The notes: generated by a model not told the origin, from the letters alone. A stretch of DNA of 64,000 nucleotides from Streptomyces sp. LUP47B (GCF_001746295.1 NZ_MJAH01000001.1:584468-648467); one strand, 5' to 3'. Positions 17,463 through 26,020 are shown, counted from the first letter of the stretch. A program made the numbers and translations.

Positions 17463-19013
17463 GTGTGTGACGCTCCCGACATGCCGGCGAAGGCGGCTTC
17501 GCCCCTCGGGCCCGAACCCTTGGTCCGTATCCGCGGGCTCAGCAAACGGTTCGGCGGCACCATCGCGCTGGCCGGGGTCGACCTGGACGTCCACCCCGGC
17601 AGTGTCCTCGCCCTGCTCGGGCCCAACGGCGCGGGGAAGTCGACCCTCATCAAGATCCTCGCCGGAGTCCACGACGCCGACGCGGGACGGATCACCGTCG
17701 CCGGGGAGCCGCTCGCCGGCCCGACCGCCACCCGGAGCATGTCCTTCATCCACCAGGACCTCGGGCTCGTGGAGTGGATGACGGTCGCCGAGAACCTCGC
17801 CCTGACCGCCGGGTACGCCCGCCGGTCCGGGCTGATCTCCTGGCGACGTACCCGCGAGCGCTGCACCGACGCGCTGCGGATCGTCTCCGCCCGACTCGAC
17901 CCCGGCACCCCGGTCTCCCGACTCGCGCCGGCCGACCGCTCACTGGTCGCCATCGCCCGGGCACTGACGGCACACGCACGGATCGTCGTCCTCGACGAGC
18001 CGACCGCCCGCCTGCCCGCCGCGGACAGCGCCCGGCTCTTCCGCGTCCTGCACGACCTGCGCGACCGAGGGCACGCCATCCTCTACGTCAGCCACCGCCT
18101 GGACGAGGTCTACCAGGTCGCCGACACCTTCGCCGTCCTGCGCGACGGCCGTCTCGTCAGCCACGGCCCGCTGGCCGGCCTCAGCCCCGCCCGACTGGTC
18201 CACGACATCGTCGGCGAGGCGGACGAACCAGCGGTCCACCGCACCGCCGGAGCCCCGGCCGACGCGCAGCCCGCCCTGGCCCTCGACGGCGTACGCACCG
18301 CCCGAACCGGGCCCGTCAGCCTCGAACTGAGAGCCGGAGAAGTCCTCGGACTGGTCGGCCTCTCCGGAGCCGGGCACATGGACCTGGGCCGCGCCCTCGC
18401 CGGCTCCCATCCCCTCCTGGACGGACGGGCCGTGCTGCACGGGCGGCCGTACCGCCCCCGCTCGGTCACGGAGGCCGTCGCCCTCGGAGTCGGCCTCGTA
18501 CCGGGCGACCGGCTACGGGAGGGCTGCCTCGCCGAACTGACCGTACGGGAGAACCTCCTGGCCAATCCCCGCGCCGGAGGCACCACCGCACCACGCTGGA
18601 TCGGCCCCCGCAGCGAACGGACCCGGGCCGCGGCTCTGATCGAACGGTTCGCCGTGCACCCCCCGGACACCGAGGCTCCCATCGCCACACTGTCCGGCGG
18701 CAACCAGCAGAAAGTCATGATCGGCCGCTGGCTGCGGTCGGACCTACGGCTGCTGATCCTCGAGGAGCCGACCGCGAGCGTCGACGTCGGCGCCAAGGCC
18801 GCGATCCACCGTCTGCTCCAGGAGGCACTGGAGGCGGGCCTCGCGGTCCTGCTGCTGTCCACCGACTTCGAGGAGGTGGCGAGCCTTTGCCGGCGCACGC
18901 TGGTCTTCGTGCGCGGGAGCGTGACGGCGGAACTGAGCGGCCCCGCCCTGACCGTCGCCGGACTCACCCGGGCGGCCTCGGCCCTGCCCCCGTCCACGGC
19001 CCGGCACTCATGA
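17463..19013 (+). CDS. sugar-type ABC transporter ATP-binding protein (RbsA/MglA/XylG class)
   Basis: The 516-aa protein contains two fused nucleotide-binding halves. The first has Walker A GPNGAGKST (about 53-61), HQDLGLVEWMTVAEN and Walker B VVLDEPTA, but its signature loop reads LAPADRS in place of LSxGx. The second has a divergent P-loop (VGLSGAGHMD) with intact SGGNQQKVMIGR and LLILEEPTA. This asymmetry is usual in the carbohydrate CUT2 class. GTG 17463 follows TAGTTT by eight bases and may be leaderless; ATG 17481 is an alternative. Its stop overlaps the permease start (ATGA), implying coupling. Substrate unknown; a pentose, inositol or related sugar is likely. Confidence 0.88.
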   Translation: MCDAPDMPAKAASPLGPEPLVRIRGLSKRFGGTIALAGVDLDVHPGSVLALLGPNGAGKSTLIKILAGVHDADAGRITVAGEPLAGPTATRSMSFIHQDLGLVEWMTVAENLALTAGYARRSGLISWRRTRERCTDALRIVSARLDPGTPVSRLAPADRSLVAIARALTAHARIVVLDEPTARLPAADSARLFRVLHDLRDRGHAILYVSHRLDEVYQVADTFAVLRDGRLVSHGPLAGLSPARLVHDIVGEADEPAVHRTAGAPADAQPALALDGVRTARTGPVSLELRAGEVLGLVGLSGAGHMDLGRALAGSHPLLDGRAVLHGRPYRPRSVTEAVALGVGLVPGDRLREGCLAELTVRENLLANPRAGGTTAPRWIGPRSERTRAAALIERFAVHPPDTEAPIATLSGGNQQKVMIGRWLRSDLRLLILEEPTASVDVGAKAAIHRLLQEALEAGLAVLLLSTDFEEVASLCRRTLVFVRGSVTAELSGPALTVAGLTRAASALPPSTARHS

Positions 19014-20074
19014 CGCCGCCGCCCCGGCCCCGGCACCGTCCCGGCGGCCACCTCGTCGGCGCCTACGGCCTGCTCGCCCTCACCGCCCTGCTCTACCTGG
19101 TCTTCTCCCTCGCCCTGCCGGACACCTTCCCCACCCGGGACACCGTCGACTCGATCCTGTCCAACCAGTCGATCCCGGCGATCCTCGCGCTCGCCGCCAT
19201 GGTGCCCATCGTCACCGGCGCGTTCGACCTCTCCATCGGCTACGGCCTCGGCCTGGCCCACGTGATGGTGCTGTGGCTGATCGTCGAGCAGAGCTGGCCC
19301 TGGCCACTCGCCTGTCTCACCGTGCTGGCCGGAGGACTGGCCGTAGGCGTCCTCAACGGCGTCGTCGTCGAGTTCGGCCGGATCGACTCCTTCATCGCCA
19401 CCCTCGGCACCGGCAGCATGATGTACGCCGCAACCGGCTGGATCACCGACGGCGGCCGCATCGTCGCCGGCCCGCAGGGCCTGCCGCCCGCGTTCACCGA
19501 CCTCTACGACTCCTCGTTCCTCGGCCTCCCGGTCCCCGCCTTTTACGTGCTCGCCCTCGCGGCCGTCCTCTGGCTGGTGCTGGAGCGGCTGCCGCTGGGC
19601 CGGTACCTGTACGTCGTCGGCTCCAACCCGCGCGCGGCCGACCTCGTGGGCATTCCCACGCGCAGGTACACCGTCTACGCATTCGCCGCCTCGGGCCTGA
19701 TCGTCGGTCTCGCCGGCGTACTGCTCGCCGCCCAGCAGCAGATCGGCAACCCCAGCGTGGGCCTGGACTACCTGCTGCCCGCCTTCGTCGGCGCCCTCCT
19801 CGGCTCCACCGCGATCAAACCCGGCCGGCCCAACGCCCTCGGCACCGTCGTCGCCGTCGCCGTCCTCGCCGTCGGCCTCACCGGCATCGCCCAGCTGGGC
19901 GGCGAGTTCTGGACGGTCCCGCTGTTCAACGGCGGCACCCTGCTCATCGCCGTGGGCCTGGCCGGCTACGCGGCCCGTCGTCGGCTGCGCGGCGGCGCGG
20001 TCCGCGACACACCCCCCGCGCCGCCCCCGGCCCCGTCCTCCCCGGCGCCGGAGAGCGGAACGTCACCGCCCTGA
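19010..20074 (+). CDS. sugar-type ABC transporter permease (CUT2)
   Basis: The 354-aa membrane protein begins in a 4-base overlap with the ATPase gene. About eight to ten hydrophobic segments are visible. Family motifs of RbsC/XylH-type permeases are present: ILALAAMVPIVTGAFDLSIG, GRIDSFIATLGTGSMMYAAT, GRYLYVVGSNPRAADLVGIP (the coupling-helix region) and GALLGSTAIKPGRPNALGT. The C-terminal tail is Pro-rich and hydrophilic. It should form a homodimeric channel with the fused ATPase and the lipoprotein encoded downstream. Confidence 0.88.
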   Translation: MTPPPRPRHRPGGHLVGAYGLLALTALLYLVFSLALPDTFPTRDTVDSILSNQSIPAILALAAMVPIVTGAFDLSIGYGLGLAHVMVLWLIVEQSWPWPLACLTVLAGGLAVGVLNGVVVEFGRIDSFIATLGTGSMMYAATGWITDGGRIVAGPQGLPPAFTDLYDSSFLGLPVPAFYVLALAAVLWLVLERLPLGRYLYVVGSNPRAADLVGIPTRRYTVYAFAASGLIVGLAGVLLAAQQQIGNPSVGLDYLLPAFVGALLGSTAIKPGRPNALGTVVAVAVLAVGLTGIAQLGGEFWTVPLFNGGTLLIAVGLAGYAARRRLRGGAVRDTPPAPPPAPSSPAPESGTSPP

Positions 20075-20116
20075 CCCTCGGCACGCCCACCGCGTCGATC
20101 CCTCACTGGAGCTCCC

Positions 20117-21280
20117 GTGCACCGCACCCGCAAGGCCGCCACCGCAGCCCGCACCGCGCGGCTCGCCTCCTGCGCCCTGCTGGCCACGGTCGCCGCCCTC
20201 GCCGGCTGCGAACGCGGTACCTCCGACAGCCCTGACGAGACCGCGACGGGACCGAACGGCTGCCCCGCCGTCCACGCCCGGGCCCAGGAAGCCGTCACGC
20301 GGGCGCAGCGAAGCGACATCCCCTGGCGCGGGCCCACCAGCGGCCCCGCAGCGGTGTCCGGCAGGACGATCGTCTACGTCGCCCAGACCATGACCAACCC
20401 CGGCGTCGCCGGCGCCGCCCGCGGCGTGCAGGACGCCGCGCGGACCATCGGCTGGAACGTCCGGGTGATCGACGGCGGCGGCACCCCGGCCGGCATCCAG
20501 GCCGCCATGAGCGAAGCCGTGGCCCTGCGGCCCTCGGGCATCGTCATCGGCGGCTTCGACCCCGACTCGACGGCCCAGCAGACCGCCCGGGCCAACGAAC
20601 AGGGCATCCCCCTCGTCGGCTGGCACGCCGTCCCCGAGCCCGGCCCCAGCCGGCAGCCCGACCTGTTCACCAACGTCACCACGCGCCTCCAGGACGTGGC
20701 CCGGATCAGCGCGCAGTGGATCATCTACGACTCCCACGGCCGCGCCGGCGTCGTGCTCATCACCGACGCCTCGATCCCCTTCGCGCGGAACAAGTCCGAC
20801 CTGATCCGCAAGGACCTGGCGAGCTGTCAGGGTGTACGCCTGCTCTCGGTGGAGAACATCCCGATCCCCGACGCCAGCACCCGCACCCCTCAGCAGATCT
20901 CCTCCCTGCTGTCCCGCTTCCAGGACCGCTGGACCCACTCCGTGGCCATCAACGACCTGTACTTCGCCGACGCCGCCCCCGCGTTCCGCGCCGCCGGTGA
21001 GAAGGGCTCGGGGCCGCCCTTCAACATCGGAGCCGGCGACGGCGACCCGTCCGCCTTCCAGCGCGTGAACAGCAGGCAGTACGAGGCCGCCACCGTGCCC
21101 GAGCCGCTGTCCCTCCAGGGCTGGCAGATCGTCGACGAGTTCAACCGCGCCTTCTCCGGCCGTCCCCACAGCGGATACGTGGCACCGGTGCACATCGCCA
21201 CGGCCGCCAACAGCCAAGGCGCGACCACCTGGGACCCGTCGGGCTACCGGGAGGCGTACCGGAAGATCTGGGGGAAGTGA
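20117..21280 (+). CDS. sugar-type ABC transporter substrate-binding lipoprotein
   Basis: GTG 20117 follows GGAG by five bases. The 387-aa product has a basic N-terminus, a hydrophobic run and a lipobox ending in LAALAGC (Cys31). The mature part resembles periplasmic-binding type-1 (peripla_BP_4) proteins: IVYVAQTMTNPGVAGAARGV, IDGGGTPAGIQAAMSEAVAL, GIVIGGFDPDSTAQQTARAN, GIPLVGWHAVPEPGP. It completes the ATPase-permease-binding protein operon and supplies the specificity. The ligand is not readable from sequence. Confidence 0.85.
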   Translation: MHRTRKAATAARTARLASCALLATVAALAGCERGTSDSPDETATGPNGCPAVHARAQEAVTRAQRSDIPWRGPTSGPAAVSGRTIVYVAQTMTNPGVAGAARGVQDAARTIGWNVRVIDGGGTPAGIQAAMSEAVALRPSGIVIGGFDPDSTAQQTARANEQGIPLVGWHAVPEPGPSRQPDLFTNVTTRLQDVARISAQWIIYDSHGRAGVVLITDASIPFARNKSDLIRKDLASCQGVRLLSVENIPIPDASTRTPQQISSLLSRFQDRWTHSVAINDLYFADAAPAFRAAGEKGSGPPFNIGAGDGDPSAFQRVNSRQYEAATVPEPLSLQGWQIVDEFNRAFSGRPHSGYVAPVHIATAANSQGATTWDPSGYREAYRKIWGK

Positions 21281-21329
21281 CGACCGCTCACTTCGGTTCG
21301 CGCTGCGGGCGGTGACCGCGAGGGAACCG

Positions 21330-21520
21330 GATGCCCGGTCTCCTTCGCGCGCAGCGGCATCACCGTGCCCTGGGACCCCGCGTACGGGACGCTGCTGGAG
21401 CTCGCCGAGGCCTGCGACGTCCCCGCCCAGTGGTCCTGCCGCACAGGCGTCTGCCACGCCTGCGAGACCGCTCTGCTGAAAGGTCAGGTCGCCTACTCAC
21501 CACCGCGACGATCCTCACGC
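21330..21520 (+). pseudogene. plant-type [2Fe-2S] ferredoxin domain, isolated fragment
   Basis: One plus-strand frame reads PVSFARSGITVPWDPAYGTL, LELAEACDVPAQWSCRTGVC and HACETALLKGQVAYS. This is the 2Fe-2S domain found at the C-terminus of MOSC/FAD-dependent oxidoreductases, with cysteines C-x4-C-x2-C. The fourth cysteine region (normally ICCSRP) and the whole oxidoreductase are missing, and there is no start codon or ribosome site. It is a relic. Confidence 0.65.
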
Positions 21521-21728
21521 CGCCGGTCGCGACGACCAGTTCGGCAGGGGCGGTGAGGTGCCCGGCGGTGTCCAGGGTTTCTCGGATGTGCTGGGCGAGG
21601 GGGTGTCGGTCGGCCCGCACGGGCGATCACCAGACACACGCGGGTTGCCGGTTACTGTGACTGGGCACGCTGGTTGGTCGCTCTGAGCATTGCAGCCGGC
21701 CGACCCACGGCAACGCGTGCGCCCGCCG

Positions 21729-22109
21729 TCAGGTGTTGAAGCGTCGGCGGGCGGCCTCGATGTGACCGAAGTACTGATGGGTCCAGCCGCACATGCCGTC
21801 GACTGTTGCGCGCAGGGCTTGGCCCGGCTCGGTGAGGGTGTATTCGACCCGCGGTGGGACGGTGGGGTGCACGGTGCGCTCGACCAGGCCGTTGCGCTCC
21901 AGCATGCGCAGGTTCTGGGTGAGCATCTTGTGGCTGATGCCCTCGATCTCGTTCCGTAGCTCGCTGAAGCGCAGGGTGCGATCACCGAGACCCTCGACGA
22001 TGAGGAACGCCCACTTGTTGGCGACGTCGGAGAAGATCTCCCGCGCCAGGGAGCCCGCACGCGCCAGGTCCGCATCCTCGGGCGAGCCTGTGAACTGCTT
22101 GGTCACCAT
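21729..22109 (-). CDS. HxlR-family winged-helix regulator
   Basis: The 126-aa protein has the HxlR domain over residues 22-110: EIFSDVANKWAFLIVEGLGD, LRFSELRNEIEGISHKMLTQ, NLRMLERNGLVERTVHPTVP and VEYTLTEPGQAL. HxlR proteins are dimeric DNA binders that often sense electrophiles or redox changes. It is divergent from the RidA gene across 141 bp that holds an inverted repeat (22155-22191) and a motif shared with the second HxlR gene. It probably represses itself and the RidA gene. Confidence 0.87.
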   Translation of the reverse strand: MVTKQFTGSPEDADLARAGSLAREIFSDVANKWAFLIVEGLGDRTLRFSELRNEIEGISHKMLTQNLRMLERNGLVERTVHPTVPPRVEYTLTEPGQALRATVDGMCGWTHQYFGHIEAARRRFNT

Positions 22110-22128
22110 AAGGTTCTCCAGTCACTGA

Positions 22129-22141
22129 AAAGTGCGTTCTT
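22129..22141 (-). promoter_or_regulatory. AAGAACGCACTTT motif upstream of first HxlR gene
   Basis: The complement strand carries AAGAACGCACTTT 20 bases upstream of the HxlR start codon. An identical 13-mer lies at the start of the second HxlR gene (22928-22940). A shared motif in this position is a candidate HxlR operator or promoter element. Confidence 0.5.
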
Positions 22142-22154
22142 CCACGTCAGCACT

Positions 22155-22191
22155 CACTCTCTTACAGTTCCTGAGTAACCACAAGAGAGTG
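22155..22191. promoter_or_regulatory. inverted repeat between HxlR and RidA genes
   Basis: CACTCTCTT (22155-22163) and AAGAGAGTG (22183-22191) form a perfect 9-bp inverted repeat with a 19-bp spacer, which contains ACAGTTCCTGAGTAAC. It lies in the divergent promoter region and is a candidate operator. Confidence 0.5.
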
Positions 22192-22250
22192 ATCGTCTGG
22201 GTCGGCGCGGATGCGAGCCCACACGCGCTCAGGACGAGGAGACAGACAGC

Positions 22251-22658
22251 ATGGCCATCACCTTTGTGAACCCCAGCGGGCTACCCGAGATCGACGTCTA
22301 CCGGCAGGTGTCGATCGCATCCGGGTCAAGGCTGGTCTTCATCGCCGGGCAGGTCGCCTGGGACGCCGAGGGCGTCACGATCGGCGAAGGCGACCTCGCC
22401 GCCCAGGTCGAACAGAGCTATCTCAACGTCGGCACCGCCCTGGCCGAGGTCGGTGGCTCCTTCGACGACGTGGCGAAGCTGACCTTCTACGTCGTCGACT
22501 GGACCCCCGACAAGATGTCCCCGCTCCTGGAAGGGATCTCCCTGGCAGCGGCCAAGCTGGGCGTCACCCCGGCCCCGCCGACCACGCTGATAGGCGTTGC
22601 GGCACTGGACGTCCCCGAGCATCTGGTCGAGATCGAAGCCACCGCGGTCCTGGACTGA
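22251..22658 (+). CDS. RidA-family (YjgF/YER057c/UK114) protein
   Basis: GAGGAG lies nine bases before the ATG. The 135-aa product has the RidA fold: FVNPSGLPEIDVYRQVSIAS, RLVFIAGQVAWDAEG, SYLNVGTALAEVGGSFDDVA, PAPPTTLIGVAALDVPEHLV and a final EIEATAVLD. RidA proteins deaminate reactive enamine/imine intermediates. The canonical arginine of the IGVxxLxxPxxxVEIE(R) region is replaced by Ala/Leu here, so it belongs to a divergent RidA subfamily and imine deaminase activity is uncertain. It is divergent from the HxlR gene. Confidence 0.82.
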   Translation: MAITFVNPSGLPEIDVYRQVSIASGSRLVFIAGQVAWDAEGVTIGEGDLAAQVEQSYLNVGTALAEVGGSFDDVAKLTFYVVDWTPDKMSPLLEGISLAAAKLGVTPAPPTTLIGVAALDVPEHLVEIEATAVLD

Positions 22659-22674
22659 GCAGATGCTCTTCGCC

Positions 22675-22709
22675 ACTGAGCGCCGGAATGGCCACCTATG
22701 GCGCCCAGT
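22675..22709 (+). terminator. weak hairpin after RidA gene
   Basis: ACTGAGCGCC (22675-22684) pairs with GGCGCCCAGT (22700-22709) with one mismatch. It begins 16 bases after the RidA stop codon. Confidence 0.4.
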
Positions 22710-22750
22710 TGCCAACCGGCGTGCTCAGTCACAGTTACTGACGCACGCTC

Positions 22751-22940
22751 CTAGGTCAAAACCGTCAGCGGCAGCCGGACCGCCGGGGGCAGCGGCGGGA
22801 TGGCCGGCTCGGCCCGCATGCCCTGGATCAGCAGCGCGGCGAAGCGCCGCGAGGCAGCCACCGCGACGGACGACGAGGTGGTCCGGATGCCGCTGTTGGC
22901 CATGAGCACCTCTGCGCCCAAATGGTCAAGAACGCACTTT
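22751..22940 (-). pseudogene. TetR-type regulator, C-terminal remnant
   Basis: The complement frame reads LGAEVLMANSGIRTTSSSVA and SRRFAALLIQGMRAEPAIPP. This resembles the last helix region of TetR-family ligand domains (…RRxxALLLQGLRA…). There is no HTH and no start in the right place; the frame begins inside the promoter of the second HxlR gene. It is a truncated relic. Confidence 0.4.
22928..22940 (+). promoter_or_regulatory. AAGAACGCACTTT motif at second HxlR gene
   Basis: This is an exact copy of the 13-mer upstream of the first HxlR gene. Here it abuts or overlaps the presumed TTG start, which suggests that translation of this HxlR gene may begin further downstream. Confidence 0.45.
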
Positions 22941-23349
22941 GGGAGCACCAAGGATCATCAAGGACACCGATCTGCACGGCGTTGACGCCGAAATAGGGAC
23001 CGTCTTCCGGGCGGACTGCCCCAGCCGACCGATCCTCGACCAGATTGCGGACAAGTGGTCGATGATGGTGATGGCGCCGCTGGAGCGGCCCACCCGGTTC
23101 AATGAACTGAAGCGAGGCCTGGAGGGCATCACCCAACGTGTCCTCACCCAGACACTGCGCCGCCTCGAGCGCAACGGCATGATCCAGCGCAGGGTGCTGC
23201 CGACCTCACCGGTCGGCGTCGAGTACTCGCTCACACCCCTGGGCGAGTCCCTGCGCAAGCAGTTCGGCCTGCTCTACGACTGGACCGTCGAGCACAGCGG
23301 AGAGATCCAGAACTGCCAGCGGGCGCACGACACCAGGATTGACGCTTAA
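22939..23349 (+). CDS. HxlR-family winged-helix regulator (second)
   Basis: The 136-aa product (TTG start) contains a clear HxlR domain: RPILDQIADKWSMMVMAPLE, TRFNELKRGLEGITQRVLTQ, TLRRLERNGMIQRRVLPTSP and VEYSLTPLGESL. An upstream cysteine (RADCPSRPIL) occupies the position of the redox-sensing Cys in several HxlR proteins such as HypR and YodB. The start is uncertain, because TTG 22939 sits inside a motif shared with the other HxlR promoter. A decayed IS5-type transposase begins right at its stop. Confidence 0.82.
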   Translation: MGAPRIIKDTDLHGVDAEIGTVFRADCPSRPILDQIADKWSMMVMAPLERPTRFNELKRGLEGITQRVLTQTLRRLERNGMIQRRVLPTSPVGVEYSLTPLGESLRKQFGLLYDWTVEHSGEIQNCQRAHDTRIDA

Positions 23350-23726
23350 GTGCCTGTTCGATGATGGCCGATGTGCAAGACGCAGGTGGATCGCAGTGGC
23401 ATGGCGGCCCAGGTGATCTAGGGTCTCGGAGTGCTGGATGAGCCGTGCGTAGTCCCTCGCGTGGCGGCGTGCATGCATCATCCAGGCGAGCGACCTCGCA
23501 ACGACCCAGCAGTGGTTAGCAGCACGACGAAGCCGGAGGCGTCCTTGGGACGGCTGACGGGCTTGATCGTGAGGTTGAGGTGCTGTCTGGCAAGTCGACG
23601 AGCTTCCCGGCGTAGGCGGAGTCGGCCCAGACGATCTGTGCTGTCGCGGTGCACCAGGCGCAGGCGGAAGTGGACTTCCTTCGCGGCTGCGGCCGCATAC
23701 GGGTCGGCGGGAGTGGCCATGACCAT
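23345..23726 (-). pseudogene. IS5-type transposase, C-terminal remnant
   Basis: Complement-strand pieces in different frames give VWADSAYAGKLVDL, LNLTIKPVSRPKDASGFVVL and MMHARRHARDYARLIQHSET. These are the DDE-domain C-terminal motifs of IS5-family transposases common in Streptomyces. The stretch between GFVVL and MMHARRHARDY (normally RRWVVERSLAW) is damaged, and the N-terminal half is absent. Confidence 0.8.
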
Positions 23727-23742
23727 GAGGCTCGCGGACGGC

Positions 23743-24693
23743 CTACTTGGCTTCGACTCGTCCGACCGGGTCGGGGCCGGATGTAAGGGCCTCGCGTGCG
23801 GTCTGCCAGGCGTTGTCGCCGGGGTGGAGCTGGCTGCGGAGGTAGGCGGAGGTGAGGCGGCCGACGGCGGCGACCCGTTCGGGGCTCTCGTCCGTGGTCT
23901 CGGCGACGTCGTATCCGGGGATTCCGCCGAGGGCGTGCCCCGCGCCGAACAGGGTGAGCAGGGCCTTGGGGCCCGGGGCGAGGGTGTAGGGGTCGGCGTG
24001 CCAGTCAGGCCCCATGTCCGTGAAGTGCCGGGAGTCGTCCTCGTCGCCGGCGACGACCAGCGCGGGTGTGGTCATCGTGGAGAAGTCGATCGTCCGGAAG
24101 ACCGGCAGCGCGTCGGCCATGGGCCCGTTGATGACGTCGCCCCTGCCGGGCGCGGCGAGCAGTACGCCCGCCTTGATCCGGGGTTCGAGCAGGCTCACCT
24201 CCTCGCCGTCGTCCGTGACGAGGGCGCCGAGCAGGAGGCTCGACGTGAAGCCCCCGAAGGAGTGTCCGGCGACGGCGACCTTGGTGTGGTCGATCCGTCC
24301 GGCGAGCAGCGGTACGGCCTTCTCGATCTCGTCGAGCCGGTCGAGGATGTGGCTCATGTCCTCGGAGCGCGAGCGCCAGAAGAAGGGGGCTCCGGGGGCG
24401 TCGGCGACCTGGTGGCTCAGTGTCCTGGAGGTGAGGTGGGTGGGCTGGATGACGACGAAGCCGTGGGCCGCCCAGAAGTTGACGAGGGGCGCGTAGCCGT
24501 TGAGCGACGAGAGGTTGTTCGACGGGCCCTGGCCGTGGGAGAGCAGGATGACCGGAAGGTCCGTGCCGGTCTCGGGCGCGGAGACCCGCACCTGGAGGTC
24601 CACGGGGCGTCCGGGTACGGACAGCACCACGGGGCTGTAGGACAGGACCGGAGCCGGCGAGGCGAGGTTGTCGGTGATGTTGGCTGTGCTCAT
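23743..24693 (-). CDS. alpha/beta hydrolase (chlorophyllase/dienelactone-hydrolase-like)
   Basis: The 316-aa soluble protein has a hydrolase fold with oxyanion segment LPVILLSHGQGPSNN, the nucleophile elbow VAVAGHSFGGFT, a strand leading to the acid (PALVVAGDEDDSRHF) and a final His in LFGAGHALGG. The closest described groups are chlorophyllase-like and PAF-acetylhydrolase-like esterases. There is no signal peptide. AAGGAAA precedes the ATG. It is divergent from a TetR gene; the shared control region contains AAGTGG/CCACTT repeats, so TetR probably represses this esterase in response to an ester or lactone. Confidence 0.83.
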   Translation of the reverse strand: MSTANITDNLASPAPVLSYSPVVLSVPGRPVDLQVRVSAPETGTDLPVILLSHGQGPSNNLSSLNGYAPLVNFWAAHGFVVIQPTHLTSRTLSHQVADAPGAPFFWRSRSEDMSHILDRLDEIEKAVPLLAGRIDHTKVAVAGHSFGGFTSSLLLGALVTDDGEEVSLLEPRIKAGVLLAAPGRGDVINGPMADALPVFRTIDFSTMTTPALVVAGDEDDSRHFTDMGPDWHADPYTLAPGPKALLTLFGAGHALGGIPGYDVAETTDESPERVAAVGRLTSAYLRSQLHPGDNAWQTAREALTSGPDPVGRVEAK

Positions 24694-24794
24694 GATGCGC
24701 GGTTTCCTTTTCTGCGGGCCTTGTCGGCCACCGGTCCGGTTCGGAGGCGGTAGGGCAAGGGAGATGGGGGGCGCCCCCGGTTTCGGCTAACCTG

Positions 24795-24852
24795 AAGTGG
24801 AGCGTCGCACCACTTAATATCCGGAACAGCGCTCCGCTTTGTCAAGTGGTGC
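24795..24852. promoter_or_regulatory. TetR operator candidate in divergent promoter
   Basis: AAGTGG (24795-24800) and CCACTT (24810-24815) form a 6-9-6 inverted repeat. A third half-site lies in AAGTGGTGC (24844-24852), which is also the perfect complement of GCACCACTT (24807-24815). TTAATAT at 24814-24820 could serve as a -10 box inside the operator. Confidence 0.6.
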
Positions 24853-24868
24853 CGGAAGGAAGAGCGTG

Positions 24869-25477
24869 ATGCCCAGCGAGAGCCCCACGGGGAAGGCGCC
24901 GGCCCGGAGCAAGCGGACCGACGCCCTGCGCAACCAGCAGACGGTGCTCACCGCCGCCGCCGAGGTGTTCGTCACCTCCGGCGTCGACGCGCCGATTCGC
25001 CAGATCGCCGCACGGGCGGGCGTCGGGATGGCCACGATCTACCGCCACTTCCCGACCCGGGCGGACCTCGTCACCGCCGTCTACCGCCATCAGATCGAGG
25101 CATGCGTCGAGGCCGGTCCCAAGCTGCTGGCCAGTGCGGAATCCCCGTTCGACGCACTGCGTCAGTGGATCGACCTCTTCGTCGACTTTCTGGCCACCAA
25201 GCACGGACTCGCCGACGCCCTGCAGTCCGACAGCGACCGCTTCGCCACGCTGCACACCTACCTCGTCGAGCGCCTGGAACCCGTGAGCGCCCAACTCCTC
25301 GACGCCGCGGTGGAGGCGGGCGACATCCGGCCCGGCATCCAGCCCTACGAACTGATGCGCGGCATCGGCAATCTCTGCATCGGGGGCGAGGACGACCCCC
25401 GCTACGAGCCCCGCCGCCTGATCGAACTGCTCCTCCAAGGGCTGCGGCAACCTCGACCGACCGCGCTGACCACCTGA
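24869..25477 (+). CDS. TetR-family transcriptional regulator
   Basis: ATG 24869 is preceded by GGAAGGAAGAG. The 202-aa protein has an N-terminal TetR HTH (NQQTVLTAAAEVFVTSGVDA, IRQIAARAGVGMATIYRHFP, TRADLVTAVYRH) and a helical ligand domain of the common SbtR-like type (FDALRQWIDLFVDFLATKHG, LVERLEPVSAQLLDAAVEAG). It is divergent from the alpha/beta hydrolase gene, with the candidate operator between them, so the hydrolase is its likely target. Confidence 0.87.
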   Translation: MPSESPTGKAPARSKRTDALRNQQTVLTAAAEVFVTSGVDAPIRQIAARAGVGMATIYRHFPTRADLVTAVYRHQIEACVEAGPKLLASAESPFDALRQWIDLFVDFLATKHGLADALQSDSDRFATLHTYLVERLEPVSAQLLDAAVEAGDIRPGIQPYELMRGIGNLCIGGEDDPRYEPRRLIELLLQGLRQPRPTALTT

Positions 25478-25599
25478 GCTCGCCCTGCCCTCGGGCCATC
25501 CACCAACTCGGTGTGAGGCGAGCGCCGATGCACCACCACGTCCAGTTCCCGGCCGACCGGCTTCGGCATCGGCCGGCCCAACGCGCAGTCGATTACGGC

Positions 25600-26020
25600 T
25601 TGTCGTTGTGGAAGGCGCGCCACACGATGTTCGCCGACCGCCACCGCGTTCGCGCCAGTCGTCTCCGGTCAGCGCGGCCACGGATCGTTGTGCTGGATGA
25701 GGGTGCAGGCCGCGTCGAAGAGGGCGATCGGAATGTCGGTCAGGCGGTCGAGCAGGCGCTGCACGTCCGGGCCGACGTGCAGCGGCACCGGCCCCCGCTT
25801 TCGGCGGCCTGCCCTGCCAGGTGGCAGGGCGGTTCGTACTCGGCCTCCGGCAGGCGCTGCGTCCGTAAGAACGCGCGCAGGACGGCACTTGACGTATGCG
25901 GTGAGACGCCGGCGAGCCAGGCAACCTCCTCACTACGCAACCCCGCCATCCTGCGCAAGCCCGGCCGGAAGGGCAGGCCCACATCAACCGGCTGGACGCG
26001 AGCGCAGCGGCATCGCCAGA
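25600..26020 (-). pseudogene. XRE/MmyB-type regulator, decayed
   Basis: The complement strand reads AGLRSEEVAWLAGVSPHT (the HTH of MmyB-type regulators), then after a gap LPEAEYEPPCHLAGQAAES, and in another frame PDVQRLLDRLTDIPIALFDA followed by ACTLIQHNDPW. These are the HTH and the start of the ligand-binding domain of one family, out of frame and with parts missing. The remaining C-terminal domain was not found. The stretch from 25478 to 25600 holds nothing recognisable. Confidence 0.65.
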
